A DNA stretch of 64,000 nucleotides from Cellulomonas telluris (GTDB taxonomy: Bacteria; Actinomycetota; Actinomycetes; Actinomycetales; Cellulomonadaceae). The notes under the pieces are model-generated. The model was not told the origin of the DNA. It worked only from the letters and a program-made list of their open reading frames with translations, and made no database searches. Positions within the stretch are counted from its first letter, which is position 1; the number at the start of each line of letters is the position of its first letter. The DNA lies in assembly GCF_004886325.1 (NCBI RefSeq), contig NZ_QXFN01000003.1, forward strand, positions 248,001-312,000, written 5' to 3'. Positions 9,076 to 18,354 of the stretch are shown here, one piece after another. The translations under genes were made by a program, and so were the position numbers.

Positions 9076-9840
9076 TCAGCCCGCCAGTGCCCAGGCGCGC
9101 ACGCCGCCGACGATGCCCGCCTGGTTGGGCACGACGACCACGTCGTCCCCGAGCCGCTCGAGCGTCGTGGCGGTGATGGCGCGCGAGTTGCCGCCGCCGA
9201 GGTACAGGCGGTCCCAGTGGAAGACGGGACGGAACCCCTCCACGACCCGTCGCACGCGCCGGGACCAGAGGGCGTCGCCCAGCCGCGCGCGCTCGGGCTG
9301 CCCGATGTACGCGTCGTAGGTCGTGCCCCACCGCACGGGGGCGTGCGAGAGCTCGAGGTGCGGGGCCAGCCGGCCGCCGTCGAACAGCGCCGAGCCGAGC
9401 CCGGTGCCCAGGGTGAGGACCAGCTCGAGCCCGGTCCCCGAGACGACGCCCGCGCCGTGCACCTCCGCGTCGTTCAGCACGAGCGTGGGCACGCCGAGCC
9501 GTGCCTCGAGCAGGGCGCGCACGTCGCACCCGTGCCACGCGGCGACGAGCTCGGGCAGCACGGCGGTGCGCGGCCCCGCGCGCGTGACGTAGTGCGGGGT
9601 CGCCACGACCACGCCGTGGCGGATCATCCCGGGCACGCCGACGGTCGCCCGGCCGGCGGGCGGCAGGTCCGCCGCGATCGCCGCGATCGTGTCGGCCAGC
9701 CGCTCGGGGGGCAGGGGGTACGGCGTCGGCACCCGCACGGGCGGCACGTGCAGGGTCCCCGCGGAGTCGAGCACGGACGCCTTGATGCCGCCACCGCCGC
9801 AGTCGACGGCGAGCGTCCAGGGGTCGGTCGGGGACGGCAC
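9076..9840 (-). CDS. ROK-family kinase, polyphosphate glucokinase-like
   Basis: Sugar kinase resembling actinobacterial polyphosphate glucokinase, which phosphorylates glucose with polyphosphate or ATP. The phosphate-1 loop is VDCGGGGIKASVLD, where the family norm is DIGGTGIK; the catalytic Asp is in LVLNDAEVHG; the phosphate-2 loop is LTLGTGLGSALFDGG; the adenosine motif is YLGGGNSR. The zinc cluster of classical ROK proteins is absent, as in polyphosphate glucokinases. GTG at 9840 is chosen because TACCGT lies 7 nt upstream; GTG at 9849 would add three residues. It is divergent from truA. Substrate assignment is inferred. Confidence 0.8.
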   Translation of the reverse strand: MPSPTDPWTLAVDCGGGGIKASVLDSAGTLHVPPVRVPTPYPLPPERLADTIAAIAADLPPAGRATVGVPGMIRHGVVVATPHYVTRAGPRTAVLPELVAAWHGCDVRALLEARLGVPTLVLNDAEVHGAGVVSGTGLELVLTLGTGLGSALFDGGRLAPHLELSHAPVRWGTTYDAYIGQPERARLGDALWSRRVRRVVEGFRPVFHWDRLYLGGGNSRAITATTLERLGDDVVVVPNQAGIVGGVRAWALAG

Positions 9841-9847
9841 GGCGACC

Positions 9848-9853
9848 ACGGTA
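9848..9853 (-). promoter_or_regulatory. -10 hexamer for the ROK kinase (leaderless)
   Basis: TACCGT on the minus strand, 7 nt before the GTG at 9840. It lies 10 bp from the divergent truA -10. Confidence 0.5.
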
Positions 9854-9863
9854 GCGCCGCGGC

Positions 9864-9869
9864 TAGCGT
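9864..9869 (+). promoter_or_regulatory. -10 hexamer for truA (leaderless)
   Basis: TAGCGT followed by a 6-nt gap and the GTG start of truA at 9876. No Shine-Dalgarno. Confidence 0.55.
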
Positions 9870-9875
9870 GGCCCC

Positions 9876-10835
9876 GTGCGCAGCGAGGACGAGGCCCGGA
9901 CCGACGACGTGGCCGTGGGGACGCCGCCGGGTGCCGTCCGCCTGCGGCTCGACCTCGCCTACGACGGCACGGGCTTCTCGGGGTGGGCGCGGCAGCCGGC
10001 GCTGCGGACGGTGCAGGGGACGCTCGAGGACGCCCTGGCCACGGTGCTGCGCACGAGCCCCCGGGGCGAGCCGGCGCCGCGCGTGACGGTGGCGGGCCGT
10101 ACCGACGCCGGCGTGCACGCCCGCGGCCAGGTGGCGCACGTCGACGTCGCCCCGGACGCGCTCGCGGCGGCCCGCGGACGCTCGGATCGCGACGCGCTCG
10201 ACGTCCTCACGACACGGCTGGGGGGCGTGCTGCCCGCGGACCTCGTGGTGCACCGCGTCACGCGCGCGCCCGACGGGTTCGACGCGCGCTTCGCGGCCCT
10301 GCGGCGGCGCTACGCGTACCGGGTCGTCGACGACCCGGCGGCGCGCGACCCGCTGCGGCGGGCGTGGGTGCTCTGGCACCGGCACCGCCTGGACGTCGAC
10401 GCGATGGACGCCGCGGCGCGCCGGCTCGTGGGGCGGCACGACTTCGCGGCGTACTGCAAGCCGCGCCCCGACGCGACCACCATCCGCACGCTGGAGGAGT
10501 TCACCTGGTCCCGGCCGGCGGACGGGCCGGACGCGGGGCTGGTCGTGGCGCACGTGCAGGCCGACGCGTTCTGCCACTCGATGGTGCGGGCGCTCGTGGG
10601 CGCGAGCCTGGCGGTGGGGGAGCGGCGGCGCCCGGTGGACTGGCCGCACGCGCTGCTGGTCGGCCGGCGGCGCGAGGGCGGCGCGACCGTGGTCGCGGCG
10701 CACGGGCTCACGCTCGAGGAGGTGGCCTACCCGCCGGACGAGGAGCTCGCGGCGCGCGCCGAGCGCACGCGCGCCCGGCGCGGTGCCCACGAGGTCGAGG
10801 GGGCGTCCGCGCCGGGCGCCGGGTGCTGCGGGTGA
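9876..10835 (+). CDS. truA: tRNA pseudouridine(38-40) synthase
   Basis: Isomerises uridines 38-40 in the anticodon arm of many tRNAs. The catalytic Asp is in AGRTDAGVHA, and LDLAYDGTGFSGWARQP and the C-terminal SMVRALVGASLAVG motif are typical. At 319 residues it is longer than E. coli TruA because of an N-terminal extension of about 22 residues and a loop (RGRSDRDALD). The GTG start fits the leaderless -10. In many actinobacteria truA follows rplQ; here about 2.9 kb of other genes lie between. Confidence 0.95.
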   Translation: MRSEDEARTDDVAVGTPPGAVRLRLDLAYDGTGFSGWARQPALRTVQGTLEDALATVLRTSPRGEPAPRVTVAGRTDAGVHARGQVAHVDVAPDALAAARGRSDRDALDVLTTRLGGVLPADLVVHRVTRAPDGFDARFAALRRRYAYRVVDDPAARDPLRRAWVLWHRHRLDVDAMDAAARRLVGRHDFAAYCKPRPDATTIRTLEEFTWSRPADGPDAGLVVAHVQADAFCHSMVRALVGASLAVGERRRPVDWPHALLVGRRREGGATVVAAHGLTLEEVAYPPDEELAARAERTRARRGAHEVEGASAPGAGCCG

Positions 10836-10857
10836 CGCGGACGGCGTGCCGTCCGCG
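10836..10857. terminator. Hairpin between convergent truA and the DUF5709 gene
   Basis: Perfect 9-bp stem CGCGGACGG / CCGTCCGCG with loop CGTG, starting right after the truA stop. It could act in both directions. Confidence 0.6.
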
Positions 10858-10865
10858 GACCGGGG

Positions 10866-11369
10866 TCAGGCGAAGTCGTCGGGGGAGCGCTCGTCGTCGC
10901 CCGTGACCTCGTCGTCGTCGGCCAGGCCCGGCGCGTCCGGGTAGGCCTCCTCGTAGTCCTCCTCGAGGACGTGCACCGCGGCCTCCTCGGCGGTCGCGGC
11001 GCCGCCGGCGATCCCGGCGTCGACGGCGAACTCGCTCGTCCCGCCGGCGTCCACCGCGCCGTCGTCCTCGACCAGACGGCCGGCGCGCAGCTCGTCGCGG
11101 TCCGGCGGCGGCGGCGTCTCGGTCTGGTCCCACACCTCGGGCTCCTCCTGGGCGACGCGCTGGTCGAGCGTCTCGCCGCGCGACTCCTCCCAGTGCGTCT
11201 CCCCGAAGCGGGTCGACGCGGGCCGGTCGCGCTCCGGCGGGACGATCGCCTCGTCGAGGGGGTCGCCCGTCCGGCGGTCGGACATCGAGTCCTCGCCGGT
11301 GATCTGGTTGCTGTCGCCCTCGGCGCCGAGGGCGGGGTCGGTCCGGGTGGCCGGGGTGTCCTCGCTCAT
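10866..11369 (-). CDS. DUF5709 family protein
   Basis: Acidic, hydrophilic actinobacterial protein of unknown function, 167 residues. The C-terminal half has the recognisable core: DELRAGRLVEDDGA, AVDAGIAGGAATAEEAAVHV and a very acidic tail ending ERSPDDFA. The N-terminal half is polar and probably disordered. No signal peptide, membrane segment or catalytic motif is visible. ATG at 11369 (MSEDTPATR) is preferred over a start 12 codons upstream. It is convergent with truA and divergent from the ABC-F gene. Confidence 0.75.
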   Translation of the reverse strand: MSEDTPATRTDPALGAEGDSNQITGEDSMSDRRTGDPLDEAIVPPERDRPASTRFGETHWEESRGETLDQRVAQEEPEVWDQTETPPPPDRDELRAGRLVEDDGAVDAGGTSEFAVDAGIAGGAATAEEAAVHVLEEDYEEAYPDAPGLADDDEVTGDDERSPDDFA

Positions 11370-11487
11370 GGCACGACCCAAGCACCGCGGGGCGGGGCTC
11401 GCCACAGCAGCGGCGGACCGCCCGGCGCACGTGCGCCACGGGCGTAATCGGCTGGGCCCCGCCCGCGGCTGCGGTCACACTGCCCGC

Positions 11488-13170
11488 ATGGGTCACCTCG
11501 AGGTCGCGGGCGTCGGCTGGGCGCTCCCCGACGGCCGGCCGCTGCTCGACGACGTGTCCTTCCGCGTCGGGGAGGGGCAGCGGATGGCCCTCGTCGGGCC
11601 CAACGGGGTCGGCAAGTCCACGCTGCTGCGGGTCGTGACGGGGGACGCGGAGCCGCACGCCGGCACCGTGGTGCGCAGCGGCGGGCTCGGTGTGATGCGG
11701 CAGGAGGTCGGGCGCATCGAGGACGACCGCAGCGTGCGCGACCTGCTCGCGTCCCTCGCGCCGCCGGCGGTGCGCGACGCCGCGGCCGAGCTCACCGCGG
11801 CCGAGCTGCTCATGATGGAGCGCGACGACGAGCCGACCCAGCTGCGCTACGCGCAGGCGCTCGCGGACTGGGCGGACGTCGGCGGCTACGACGCGGAGGC
11901 CGGCTGGGACGTGGTCACCGACGCGGTGCTGTCGCTGCCGTTCGAGCGCGCCCAGCACCGGGACGTGCGCACGCTCTCGGGCGGGGAGCAGAAGCGCCTG
12001 GTGCTCGAGGCGCTGCTGCGCGGCCCGGACGAGGTGCTCGTGCTCGACGAGCCGGACAACGCGCTCGACGTGCCCGCCAAGCGGTGGCTCGAGGACCGGC
12101 TGCGCGAGAGCGGGAAGACGGTGCTCCTGGTGAGCCACGACCGCGAGACGCTGACGCGGGTGGCGACGCACGTCGCGACGCTCGAGCCGACGGCCGTGGG
12201 CGCGCGGGCGTGGGTGCACGGCGGCGGCTTCGCGACGTACGCGCAGGCCCGCGCGGACCGTCGCGCGCGCCTGGAGGAGCTGGCGCGCCGCTGGGACGAG
12301 GAGCACGCGAAGTTGCGCGAGCTCGTCGTGACGCTCAAGCAGAAGGCGGCGTTCAACGACGGCCTGGCGTCCCGGTACCAGGCCGCGCAGACGCGGCTGC
12401 GCAAGTTCGAGCAGGCGGGGCCGCCGGTGGTGGTGGCGCGGGACGAGCGGGTGCGGGTGCGGCTGACCGGCGGACGGACCGCCAAGCGCGCGGTGGTGGC
12501 GCAGGACCTGGGACTGACGGGCCTCATGCGGCCGTTCGACCTGGAGGTCTGGTACGGCGAGCGGGTGGCCGTGCTCGGGTCCAACGGCTCGGGCAAGTCG
12601 CACTTCCTGCGGCTGCTCGCGGCCGGTGGGACGGACCCGGCGCCCGAGCACGCGCCGGCCGGCGACCTGCACCCGGAGCCGGTGGCGCACACCGGGTCGG
12701 TGGTGCTGGGCTCGCGGGTGCGCCCCGGCTGGTTCGCGCAGAACCACGCGCACCCGGAGCTCGACGGCCGGACCCTGCTCGACGTGCTGCACCGCGGGGA
12801 CGGCCACCGCGCGGGGCTCGGGCGGGAGGCCGCGAGCCGCGCCCTGGACCGGTACGGCCTGGTCGCGGCGGCGGAGCAGCGGTACGAGACGCTCTCGGGC
12901 GGGCAGCAGGCGCGCCTGCAGATCCTCCTGCTGGAGCTGGCGGGCGCGACGCTCCTGCTGCTGGACGAGCCGACGGACAACCTCGACCTGCCGTCGGCCG
13001 AGGCGCTGGAGGCCGGCCTCGCGGCGTTCGAGGGGACGGTGCTGGCGGTGACGCACGACCGCTGGTTCACGCGTACGTTCGACCGGTTCCTCGTGTTCGG
13101 GGCGGACGGCGAGGTCGTGGAGACGCCCGAGCCGGTGTGGGACGTCGGACGGGTCGCGCGCACGCGCTGA
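11488..13170 (+). CDS. ABC-F family ATPase
   Basis: Soluble protein with two ABC domains and no membrane segment; members act on ribosomes, in translation regulation or antibiotic protection. Domain 1 has Walker A GPNGVGKST, signature LSGGEQKRL and Walker B LVLDEPDNALD. Domain 2 has GSNGSGKSH, LSGGQQARL and LLLDEPTDNLD. The charged linker between them (ARADRRARLEELARRWDEEH) is ABC-F-like. Length is 560 residues. The ATG at 11488 has CACACT 6 nt upstream and no Shine-Dalgarno. A resistance role cannot be read from the sequence. Confidence 0.88.
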   Translation: MGHLEVAGVGWALPDGRPLLDDVSFRVGEGQRMALVGPNGVGKSTLLRVVTGDAEPHAGTVVRSGGLGVMRQEVGRIEDDRSVRDLLASLAPPAVRDAAAELTAAELLMMERDDEPTQLRYAQALADWADVGGYDAEAGWDVVTDAVLSLPFERAQHRDVRTLSGGEQKRLVLEALLRGPDEVLVLDEPDNALDVPAKRWLEDRLRESGKTVLLVSHDRETLTRVATHVATLEPTAVGARAWVHGGGFATYAQARADRRARLEELARRWDEEHAKLRELVVTLKQKAAFNDGLASRYQAAQTRLRKFEQAGPPVVVARDERVRVRLTGGRTAKRAVVAQDLGLTGLMRPFDLEVWYGERVAVLGSNGSGKSHFLRLLAAGGTDPAPEHAPAGDLHPEPVAHTGSVVLGSRVRPGWFAQNHAHPELDGRTLLDVLHRGDGHRAGLGREAASRALDRYGLVAAAEQRYETLSGGQQARLQILLLELAGATLLLLDEPTDNLDLPSAEALEAGLAAFEGTVLAVTHDRWFTRTFDRFLVFGADGEVVETPEPVWDVGRVARTR

Positions 13171-13211
13171 CGGGGGTCTGCGGTCCGCCGACGCCCCTGC
13201 CACGTCGGCTT

Positions 13212-13240
13212 TTGCCCTCCGTGGCCCCTGCCGGTACTCT
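13212..13240 (+). promoter_or_regulatory. Promoter of rplM-rpsI
   Basis: TTGCCC (-35, 13212-13217) and TACTCT (-10, 13235-13240) are separated by exactly 17 nt. The predicted transcript has a leader of about 165 nt before rplM, long enough to hold autoregulatory structure. Confidence 0.65.
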
Positions 13241-13413
13241 TGTGGTTCGTTGTGCGTCCCCTGTCGCGCACCGGTGGCTTCTCACCACTGCGTGCCGATG
13301 GCCGTCCTGGTGCGATCCCACTCGCCGGGGCGGGATGCTCCGACAGCCATCCTCGGCCGGTCGCCTCCGCGCGCCCGGCCATGACACGCAACACGAGACA
13401 GAGGCCCACACCC

Positions 13414-13857
13414 GTGCGCACGTACACCCCGAAGCCCGGCGACGTCGAGCGGAACTGGTACGTCATCGACGCGTCCGACGTCGTCCTCGGCCGCCTGGCC
13501 AGCCACGTGGCCACGCTGCTGCGCGGCAAGCACAAGCCGACGTTCGCGCCCCACGTCGACGGCGGCGACTTCGTCATCGTCGTCAACGCCGAGAAGGTCG
13601 CCCTGACCGGCAACAAGCGCGAGACGAAGCTCGCCTACCGCCACTCCGGCTACCCGGGCGGCCTCCGCGCCACCCGGTACGCGGACCTGCTCGAGAAGCA
13701 CCCCGAGCGTGCGATCGAGAAGGCCGTCCGCGGCATGCTCCCGCGGACGACCCTCGGTCGTCAGCAGCTGAGCAAGCTGAAGGTCTACGCAGGTCCGGAG
13801 CACCCGCACGCAGCCCAGCAGCCGAAGCCGTTCGAGCTGACCCAGGTGGCGCAGTAA
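13414..13857 (+). CDS. rplM: 50S ribosomal protein L13
   Basis: Early-assembly large-subunit protein. GTG at 13414 gives [20 protein letters not shown] and 147 residues, the family length; an ATG at 13381 would add 11 atypical residues. The conserved [40 protein letters not shown] and [16 protein letters not shown] segments are present. An AGAGG Shine-Dalgarno lies about 9 nt upstream. It forms an operon with rpsI. Confidence 0.96.
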   Translation: MRTYTPKPGDVERNWYVIDASDVVLGRLASHVATLLRGKHKPTFAPHVDGGDFVIVVNAEKVALTGNKRETKLAYRHSGYPGGLRATRYADLLEKHPERAIEKAVRGMLPRTTLGRQQLSKLKVYAGPEHPHAAQQPKPFELTQVAQ

Positions 13858-13903
13858 GCCCCCGGCTGCTGCGGCAGTGACGAACACAGAACGCGAGGAC
13901 ACC

Positions 13904-14392
13904 GTGGCTCAGACCACCGTCGAGAACGACTACGAGGGCGACGAGACGCCCACCAGCTACACCTCCGAGTCCGCGGCCCCCGTCGGCCGTGGCCAGTCCC
14001 TCACGGCACCGGGCCAGGCGCTCGGCCGCCGCAAGGAGGCCGTCGCCCGCGTCCGCCTGGTGCCCGGCACCGGCCAGTGGACGATCAACGGCCGCGCGCT
14101 GGAGGACTACTTCCCGAACAAGGTCCACCAGCAGCTGGTCGGCTCCCCGCTGAAGGCGGTCGACGTCGAGGGTCGCTTCGACGTCGTCGCGCGCATCACC
14201 GGCGGCGGCGTGTCCGGCCAGGCCGGTGCGCTGCGCCTGGGCATCGCCCGTGCGCTGAACGCGATCGACGCGGAGCACAACCGCCCGGCGCTCAAGAAGG
14301 CCGGCTTCCTCACGCGTGACGCCCGCGTGGTGGAGCGCAAGAAGGCCGGTCTGAAGAAGGCCCGCAAGGCGCCGCAGTACTCGAAGCGCTGA
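13904..14392 (+). CDS. rpsI: 30S ribosomal protein S9
   Basis: Small-subunit head protein whose C-terminal tail reaches the P-site tRNA. After an acidic N-terminal extension of about 38 residues, the S9 domain starts at [18 protein letters not shown]. It includes [19 protein letters not shown] and ends with the invariant YSKR. GTG at 13904 follows GAGG; an upstream GTG at 13877 is possible but less well placed. It lies 46 nt downstream of rplM and ends at a strong hairpin. Confidence 0.96.
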   Translation: MAQTTVENDYEGDETPTSYTSESAAPVGRGQSLTAPGQALGRRKEAVARVRLVPGTGQWTINGRALEDYFPNKVHQQLVGSPLKAVDVEGRFDVVARITGGGVSGQAGALRLGIARALNAIDAEHNRPALKKAGFLTRDARVVERKKAGLKKARKAPQYSKR

Positions 14393-14407
14393 CGCAGCGC
14401 TCGCTGC

Positions 14408-14445
14408 CGATGGCCCCGGGGGTCACCCGACCCGCGGGGCCATCG
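14408..14445 (+). terminator. Intrinsic terminator after rpsI
   Basis: 11-bp stem CGATGGCCCCG (14408-14418) with CGGGGCCATCG (14435-14445) and a 16-nt loop, 15 nt after the rpsI stop. No T-tract. Confidence 0.7.
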
Positions 14446-14569
14446 GCGTGTCCGGGGACGGTCGCGACCGCACCGCGCCCCCGGCGGCACGCCGTCGCGT
14501 GACGGGCAGGGACGAGGACGCCCGCCGTACCGTGGGTGCGGCAGCCGGGCGGGATGAGGGAGTGGTGTG

Positions 14570-15916
14570 ATGGGTCGACTGTTCGGCACGGACGGGGTCC
14601 GAGGGCTGGCGAACCGGGACGTGACGGCCGAGCTCGCGCTCGACGTGTCCGTCGCCGCCGCCCACGTGCTCGCGAGCCGCGGCGCGTTCGAGGGGCACCG
14701 CCCCCGCGCCGTGGTGGGCCGCGACCCCCGGGCGTCGGGCGAGTTCCTGTCCGCCGCGGTCGCCGCCGGGCTGGCGTCCGCCGGGGTCGACGTCGACCTC
14801 GTGGGCGTGCTCCCGACGCCGGCGGTCGCGTACCTGACGGGCGCGCGGGAGGTCGACCTCGGGGTGGTGCTCTCCGCATCGCACAACCCCATGCCGGACA
14901 ACGGCATCAAGTTCCTGGCCCGGGGCGGCCACAAGCTCGAGGACGACGTCGAGCTGGCCATCGAGGCGCGGCTCGGCGAGGACTGGGAGCGTCCCGTCGG
15001 CGCCGACGTCGGCCGCATCCGGGTGGACATCGGCCTGGCCGGCCAGCAGTACGTCGAGCACCTCGTCTCGACCGTCGGCACGCGCCTGGACGGCCTGCGG
15101 ATCGTCGTGGACTGCGCGAACGGGGCCGCGAGCGAGGTCGGTCCCGCCGCCCTGCGCGAGGCGGGCGCCGACGTCGTGGTCATCAACGCCTCGCCCGACG
15201 GCCGCAACATCAACGAGGACGCGGGCTCGACGCACCCGGAGCCGCTGCAGGCCGCGGTCGTGGCGGCGCACGCCGACCTCGGCGTCGCGTTCGACGGCGA
15301 CGCCGACCGCTGCCTCGCGGTCGACGGCGCGGGTCGGCTGGTGGACGGCGACCAGATCATGGGCGTCCTGGCGATCGCCCTGCGCGACCGCGGCGCGCTG
15401 CCGCACGACACCCTCGTGACCACCGTCATGAGCAACCTCGGCCTGCGGCTCGCGATGCAGGCCGCGGGGATCGCCACGGTCGAGACGGCCGTCGGCGACC
15501 GGTACGTGCTCGAGGCGATGCGCGCCGGCGGGTACGGGCTGGGCGGCGAGCAGTCCGGTCACATCATCCTCGCGGCGCACGCGACGACGGGTGACGGGGT
15601 CCTCACGGCGCTGCACCTGGCCGCGCGGGTCGCCGAGACCGGGCGGACGCTGCAGGAGCTCGCGTCCGTCGTGGGCCGGCTGCCGCAGACGCTCGTCAAC
15701 GTCGGGGGCGTCGACCGCGCGCGCACCGACGACGGGGTGCTGCAGGACGCGATCGCGGCCGCGGAGAAGGCGCTGGGGGAGACCGGGCGGGTGCTGCTGC
15801 GTCCCTCGGGCACGGAGCCGCTCGTGCGCGTCATGGTCGAGGCGGCGACCCAGGACGAGGCGGACCGGGTCGCGCACGAGCTGGCCGACGTCGTCCGCGA
15901 CCGCCTGGCGCTGTGA
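14570..15916 (+). CDS. glmM: Phosphoglucosamine mutase
   Basis: Converts glucosamine-6-phosphate to glucosamine-1-phosphate for UDP-GlcNAc and peptidoglycan. The phosphoserine loop is [10 protein letters not shown] (Ser104), the metal loop is FDGDADR, sugar recognition is GGEQSGH and the phosphate site is [12 protein letters not shown]. The product is 448 residues. ATG at 14570 has AGGGAG upstream; a GTG sits just before it in the same frame. TACCGT about 40 nt upstream may be the -10. The stop overlaps the def start. Its substrate comes from GlmS, encoded 4.3 kb downstream. Confidence 0.96.
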   Translation: MGRLFGTDGVRGLANRDVTAELALDVSVAAAHVLASRGAFEGHRPRAVVGRDPRASGEFLSAAVAAGLASAGVDVDLVGVLPTPAVAYLTGAREVDLGVVLSASHNPMPDNGIKFLARGGHKLEDDVELAIEARLGEDWERPVGADVGRIRVDIGLAGQQYVEHLVSTVGTRLDGLRIVVDCANGAASEVGPAALREAGADVVVINASPDGRNINEDAGSTHPEPLQAAVVAAHADLGVAFDGDADRCLAVDGAGRLVDGDQIMGVLAIALRDRGALPHDTLVTTVMSNLGLRLAMQAAGIATVETAVGDRYVLEAMRAGGYGLGGEQSGHIILAAHATTGDGVLTALHLAARVAETGRTLQELASVVGRLPQTLVNVGGVDRARTDDGVLQDAIAAAEKALGETGRVLLRPSGTEPLVRVMVEAATQDEADRVAHELADVVRDRLAL

Positions 15917-16611
15917 GCACCGTGACCGACCGGGACGCCGCCGACGCGCGCGACGGTGCGCTGCGCGCGCTCGTCGCCCAGGTGCTCGACCGGGCGCGCG
16001 CCGCGGGGCCGGACGCGGTCGCGCCGATCGTGCAGGCCGGCCACCCGGCGCTGCGCACGCCGGCGGTCCGGTACGACGGCCAGCTGTCGGCCACCGACCT
16101 CGCCGACCTGCTCGCCCTGATGCACCGCACGATGCGGGCGGCACCCGGCGTCGGGCTGGCGGCGCCCCAGATCGGGCTCCCGCTCGCGATCGCCGTCGTC
16201 GAGGACCCCGGGGTCGACGACCCGGACGTGGCGCGCGTGCGCGAGCGCACGCCCGTGCCGTTCCGCGTCCTGGTCAACCCCGCCTACGAGGCCGTGGACG
16301 ACGAGCGGGTCGCGTTCTACGAGGGGTGCCTGTCGGTCGAGGGGTACGTCGCGGTCGTCGCCCGTCCCCGCCGCGTGCGGCTCACCTGCACCGACGAGCG
16401 GGGCCGCGCGGTGGACGAGGTGCTCACCGGGTGGCCCGCCCGGATCGTCCAGCACGAGACCGACCACCTGCTCGGCACGCTGTACCTCGACCGTGCCGAG
16501 ACGCGCTCGTTGGCGGCGGCCGACGCGCTGGGCGCACACTGGGCGTCGGAGCCGACGCCCCGGGAGGCGGCCCGCACGCTCGGGTTCGCGCTGCCCGTCG
16601 ACGCCGGCTGA
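15913..16611 (+). CDS. def: Peptide deformylase
   Basis: Removes the formyl group from nascent peptides. All three signature motifs are present: [10 protein letters not shown] (79-88), EGCLS with metal ligand Cys139, and HETDH (181-185) with two His ligands and the catalytic Glu. The 232-residue length exceeds a typical deformylase because of about 35 extra N-terminal residues and a C-terminal extension. The GTG start overlaps the glmM stop as GTGA, indicating coupling. Confidence 0.94.
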   Translation: MSTVTDRDAADARDGALRALVAQVLDRARAAGPDAVAPIVQAGHPALRTPAVRYDGQLSATDLADLLALMHRTMRAAPGVGLAAPQIGLPLAIAVVEDPGVDDPDVARVRERTPVPFRVLVNPAYEAVDDERVAFYEGCLSVEGYVAVVARPRRVRLTCTDERGRAVDEVLTGWPARIVQHETDHLLGTLYLDRAETRSLAAADALGAHWASEPTPREAARTLGFALPVDAG

Positions 16612-16646
16612 CACCCGGGCACCCGCCCGGCCCCGGGAGGTGACGC

Positions 16647-17450
16647 GTGCGACCGTTCCTGTTCCTCGGTGTGCGCCCGGAGGACGCCGCCGCCGACGAC
16701 GAGTACGCCGCCATGCTGCGGTGCACGGGGCTGACGGAGGCGACGCTGCGGCGCGTGCGCCTCGAGGCGGGGCCCCTGCCGCCGGTCGACCTGTCGGCCT
16801 GGTCGGGCGTCGTGCTCGGCGGCGGACCGTTCTGCGTGAGCGACCCGGAGGAGGGCAAGTCCGCGGTGCAGCGGCGCGTCGAGGCCGACCTCGCACGCCT
16901 GCTCGACGCGGTCGTCCCGGCCGACGTGCCGTTCTTCGGGGCCTGCTACGGCATCGGGACGCTGGGCCGGCACCAGGGCGGTCTCGTCGACCGGACCTAC
17001 CCGGAACCGGTGGGGGCGGTGACGGTCGAGCTCACGCCGGCCGGCCGCGCGGACCCCGTGCTCGGCGCCGCCCCGCCGAGCTTCCAGGCCTTCGCCGGCC
17101 ACAAGGAGGGCCTCACGGTGCCCCCGGCGCACGCGGTCGTCCTCGCCTCGTCGGCGGGCGCGCCGGTGCAGGCGTTCCGGGTCGGGCGGAACGTGTACGC
17201 GACGCAGTTCCACCCCGAGCTCGACGTGGCCGGCCTGACGACGCGCATCGAGGCCTACCGGTTCGACGGGTACTTCCCCCCGGAGGAGGCGGACGCCGTG
17301 CTCGCCGCCGCCCGGTCCAGCGACGTGCGCGTGCCCGGGGTGCTGCGGGCCTTCGTGGAGCGGTACGCGCGTCGGGGCGTCCACCCGCAGACCGAGACGG
17401 TGCCACCCGGGCTTCACCCGTGGACGGACATCGGGACGGCTCAGGGCTGA
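16647..17450 (+). CDS. Class I glutamine amidotransferase domain protein
   Basis: Free-standing GATase1 domain, 267 residues, that should release ammonia from glutamine or hydrolyse a gamma-glutamyl bond. The triad is complete: Cys100 in FFGACYGIG, His189 and Glu191 in TQFHPELD. It resembles GMP-synthase-like amidotransferase subunits but lacks the synthetase domain, so the acceptor is unknown. About 70 C-terminal residues follow the domain. GTG at 16647 has GGGAGGTG just upstream. It starts 35 nt after def and may share its transcript. Confidence 0.85.
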   Translation: MRPFLFLGVRPEDAAADDEYAAMLRCTGLTEATLRRVRLEAGPLPPVDLSAWSGVVLGGGPFCVSDPEEGKSAVQRRVEADLARLLDAVVPADVPFFGACYGIGTLGRHQGGLVDRTYPEPVGAVTVELTPAGRADPVLGAAPPSFQAFAGHKEGLTVPPAHAVVLASSAGAPVQAFRVGRNVYATQFHPELDVAGLTTRIEAYRFDGYFPPEEADAVLAAARSSDVRVPGVLRAFVERYARRGVHPQTETVPPGLHPWTDIGTAQG

Positions 17451-17501
17451 ATAGGGGGGAAACCCCATGTCCACGGCCCGGCGCGGGCTTTAGCGTGGGG
17501 C

Positions 17502-18245
17502 GTGCCGACCTCGCCGGGGGGCGGGGACGAGGGGAGCGCGGACGTGGAGCAGTGGACGCTGGAGATGGCCGGCTCACCCTGGGTGTACGCGGTGCTGTAC
17601 GTGTTCGCGACGGTCGACGGGTTCTTCCCCCCGGTGCCCAGCGAGTCGGTCGTGATCGCGCTGACCTCGCTGTCTGTCTCGACGGGGGCCCCGCTGCTGT
17701 GGCCCGTCGTGCTCGTCGCGGCGCTCGGGGCGTTCACCGGCGACCAGATCGCGTACCAGATCGGGCGCAGGGTCCGCATCCGTGAGCTCCGCTGGTTCCG
17801 GGGGCGCCGGGGCCAGGCCGTGCTGGACTGGGCGGAGCGGGCGCTCGCGACGCGGGGCGCCGCGTTCATCATCGCGGCCCGCTACATCCCCGTGGGACGT
17901 GTGGCGGTCAACATGACGGCCGGCGCGCTCGGCTTCCGGCGCCGCCGCTTCGTGCTGCTCACGGGCATCGCCGCGGTGACGTGGGCGCTGTACTCGACCG
18001 CGATCGGCGTGGGGGCGGGGCACGTGCTGGGACACGACAACCCGGTGCTCGGCGTCGTCGTGGGTGTCGTCGGCGGCATGGTGATCGGCCTCGTCGTCGA
18101 CTGGGTGCTGCGCCGGGTGACCGGGCTGTACGCCCACCACGCCGGACGGGAGCAGGGGCCGCCGGAGGCCGCGGGGGGACACCGCGCGGACGACGAGGAG
18201 GAGGACGTCCGGGTCACCCCGGTCGTCGACAGCACCGCCGCCTGA
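17502..18245 (+). CDS. DedA-family membrane protein
   Basis: Integral membrane protein of the DedA/SNARE-associated family; members act in membrane homeostasis and some flip undecaprenyl phosphate. Typical motifs are FATVDGFFPPVPSESVVIAL near the N-terminus, GDQIAYQIGRR, and ARYIPVGRVAVNMTAGALG. Four to five hydrophobic segments and an acidic cytosolic tail are seen, 247 residues in all. GTG at 17502 has TAGCGT 5 nt upstream and no Shine-Dalgarno. The 51-nt gap after the amidotransferase has only a short GGGG/CCCC hairpin. Confidence 0.88.
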   Translation: MPTSPGGGDEGSADVEQWTLEMAGSPWVYAVLYVFATVDGFFPPVPSESVVIALTSLSVSTGAPLLWPVVLVAALGAFTGDQIAYQIGRRVRIRELRWFRGRRGQAVLDWAERALATRGAAFIIAARYIPVGRVAVNMTAGALGFRRRRFVLLTGIAAVTWALYSTAIGVGAGHVLGHDNPVLGVVVGVVGGMVIGLVVDWVLRRVTGLYAHHAGREQGPPEAAGGHRADDEEEDVRVTPVVDSTAA

Positions 18246-18325
18246 CACGCCGCGCCGGGGTCCGCCGGACCGCCCGGAGCCGCGCGGGCAACCACTCGCG
18301 CGCGTGTCGAGGTCACGATGACATG

Positions 18326-18354
18326 ACGATCCGGCACCCGTGACAACGATCCGG
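18326..18354. repeat. Two direct repeats, 20 bp apart, upstream of a lipoprotein gene
   Basis: ACGATCCGG occurs at 18326-18334 and 18346-18354, on the same face of the helix two turns apart. The 252-nt gap (18246-18497) also holds TACGCT at 18387-18392, a possible -10. A regulator site is an inference. Confidence 0.35.

Noticed and set aside
13171-13200. Terminator after the ABC-F gene
   Set aside because: The GGGG/CCCC pairing is imperfect with several mismatches, too weak to call.
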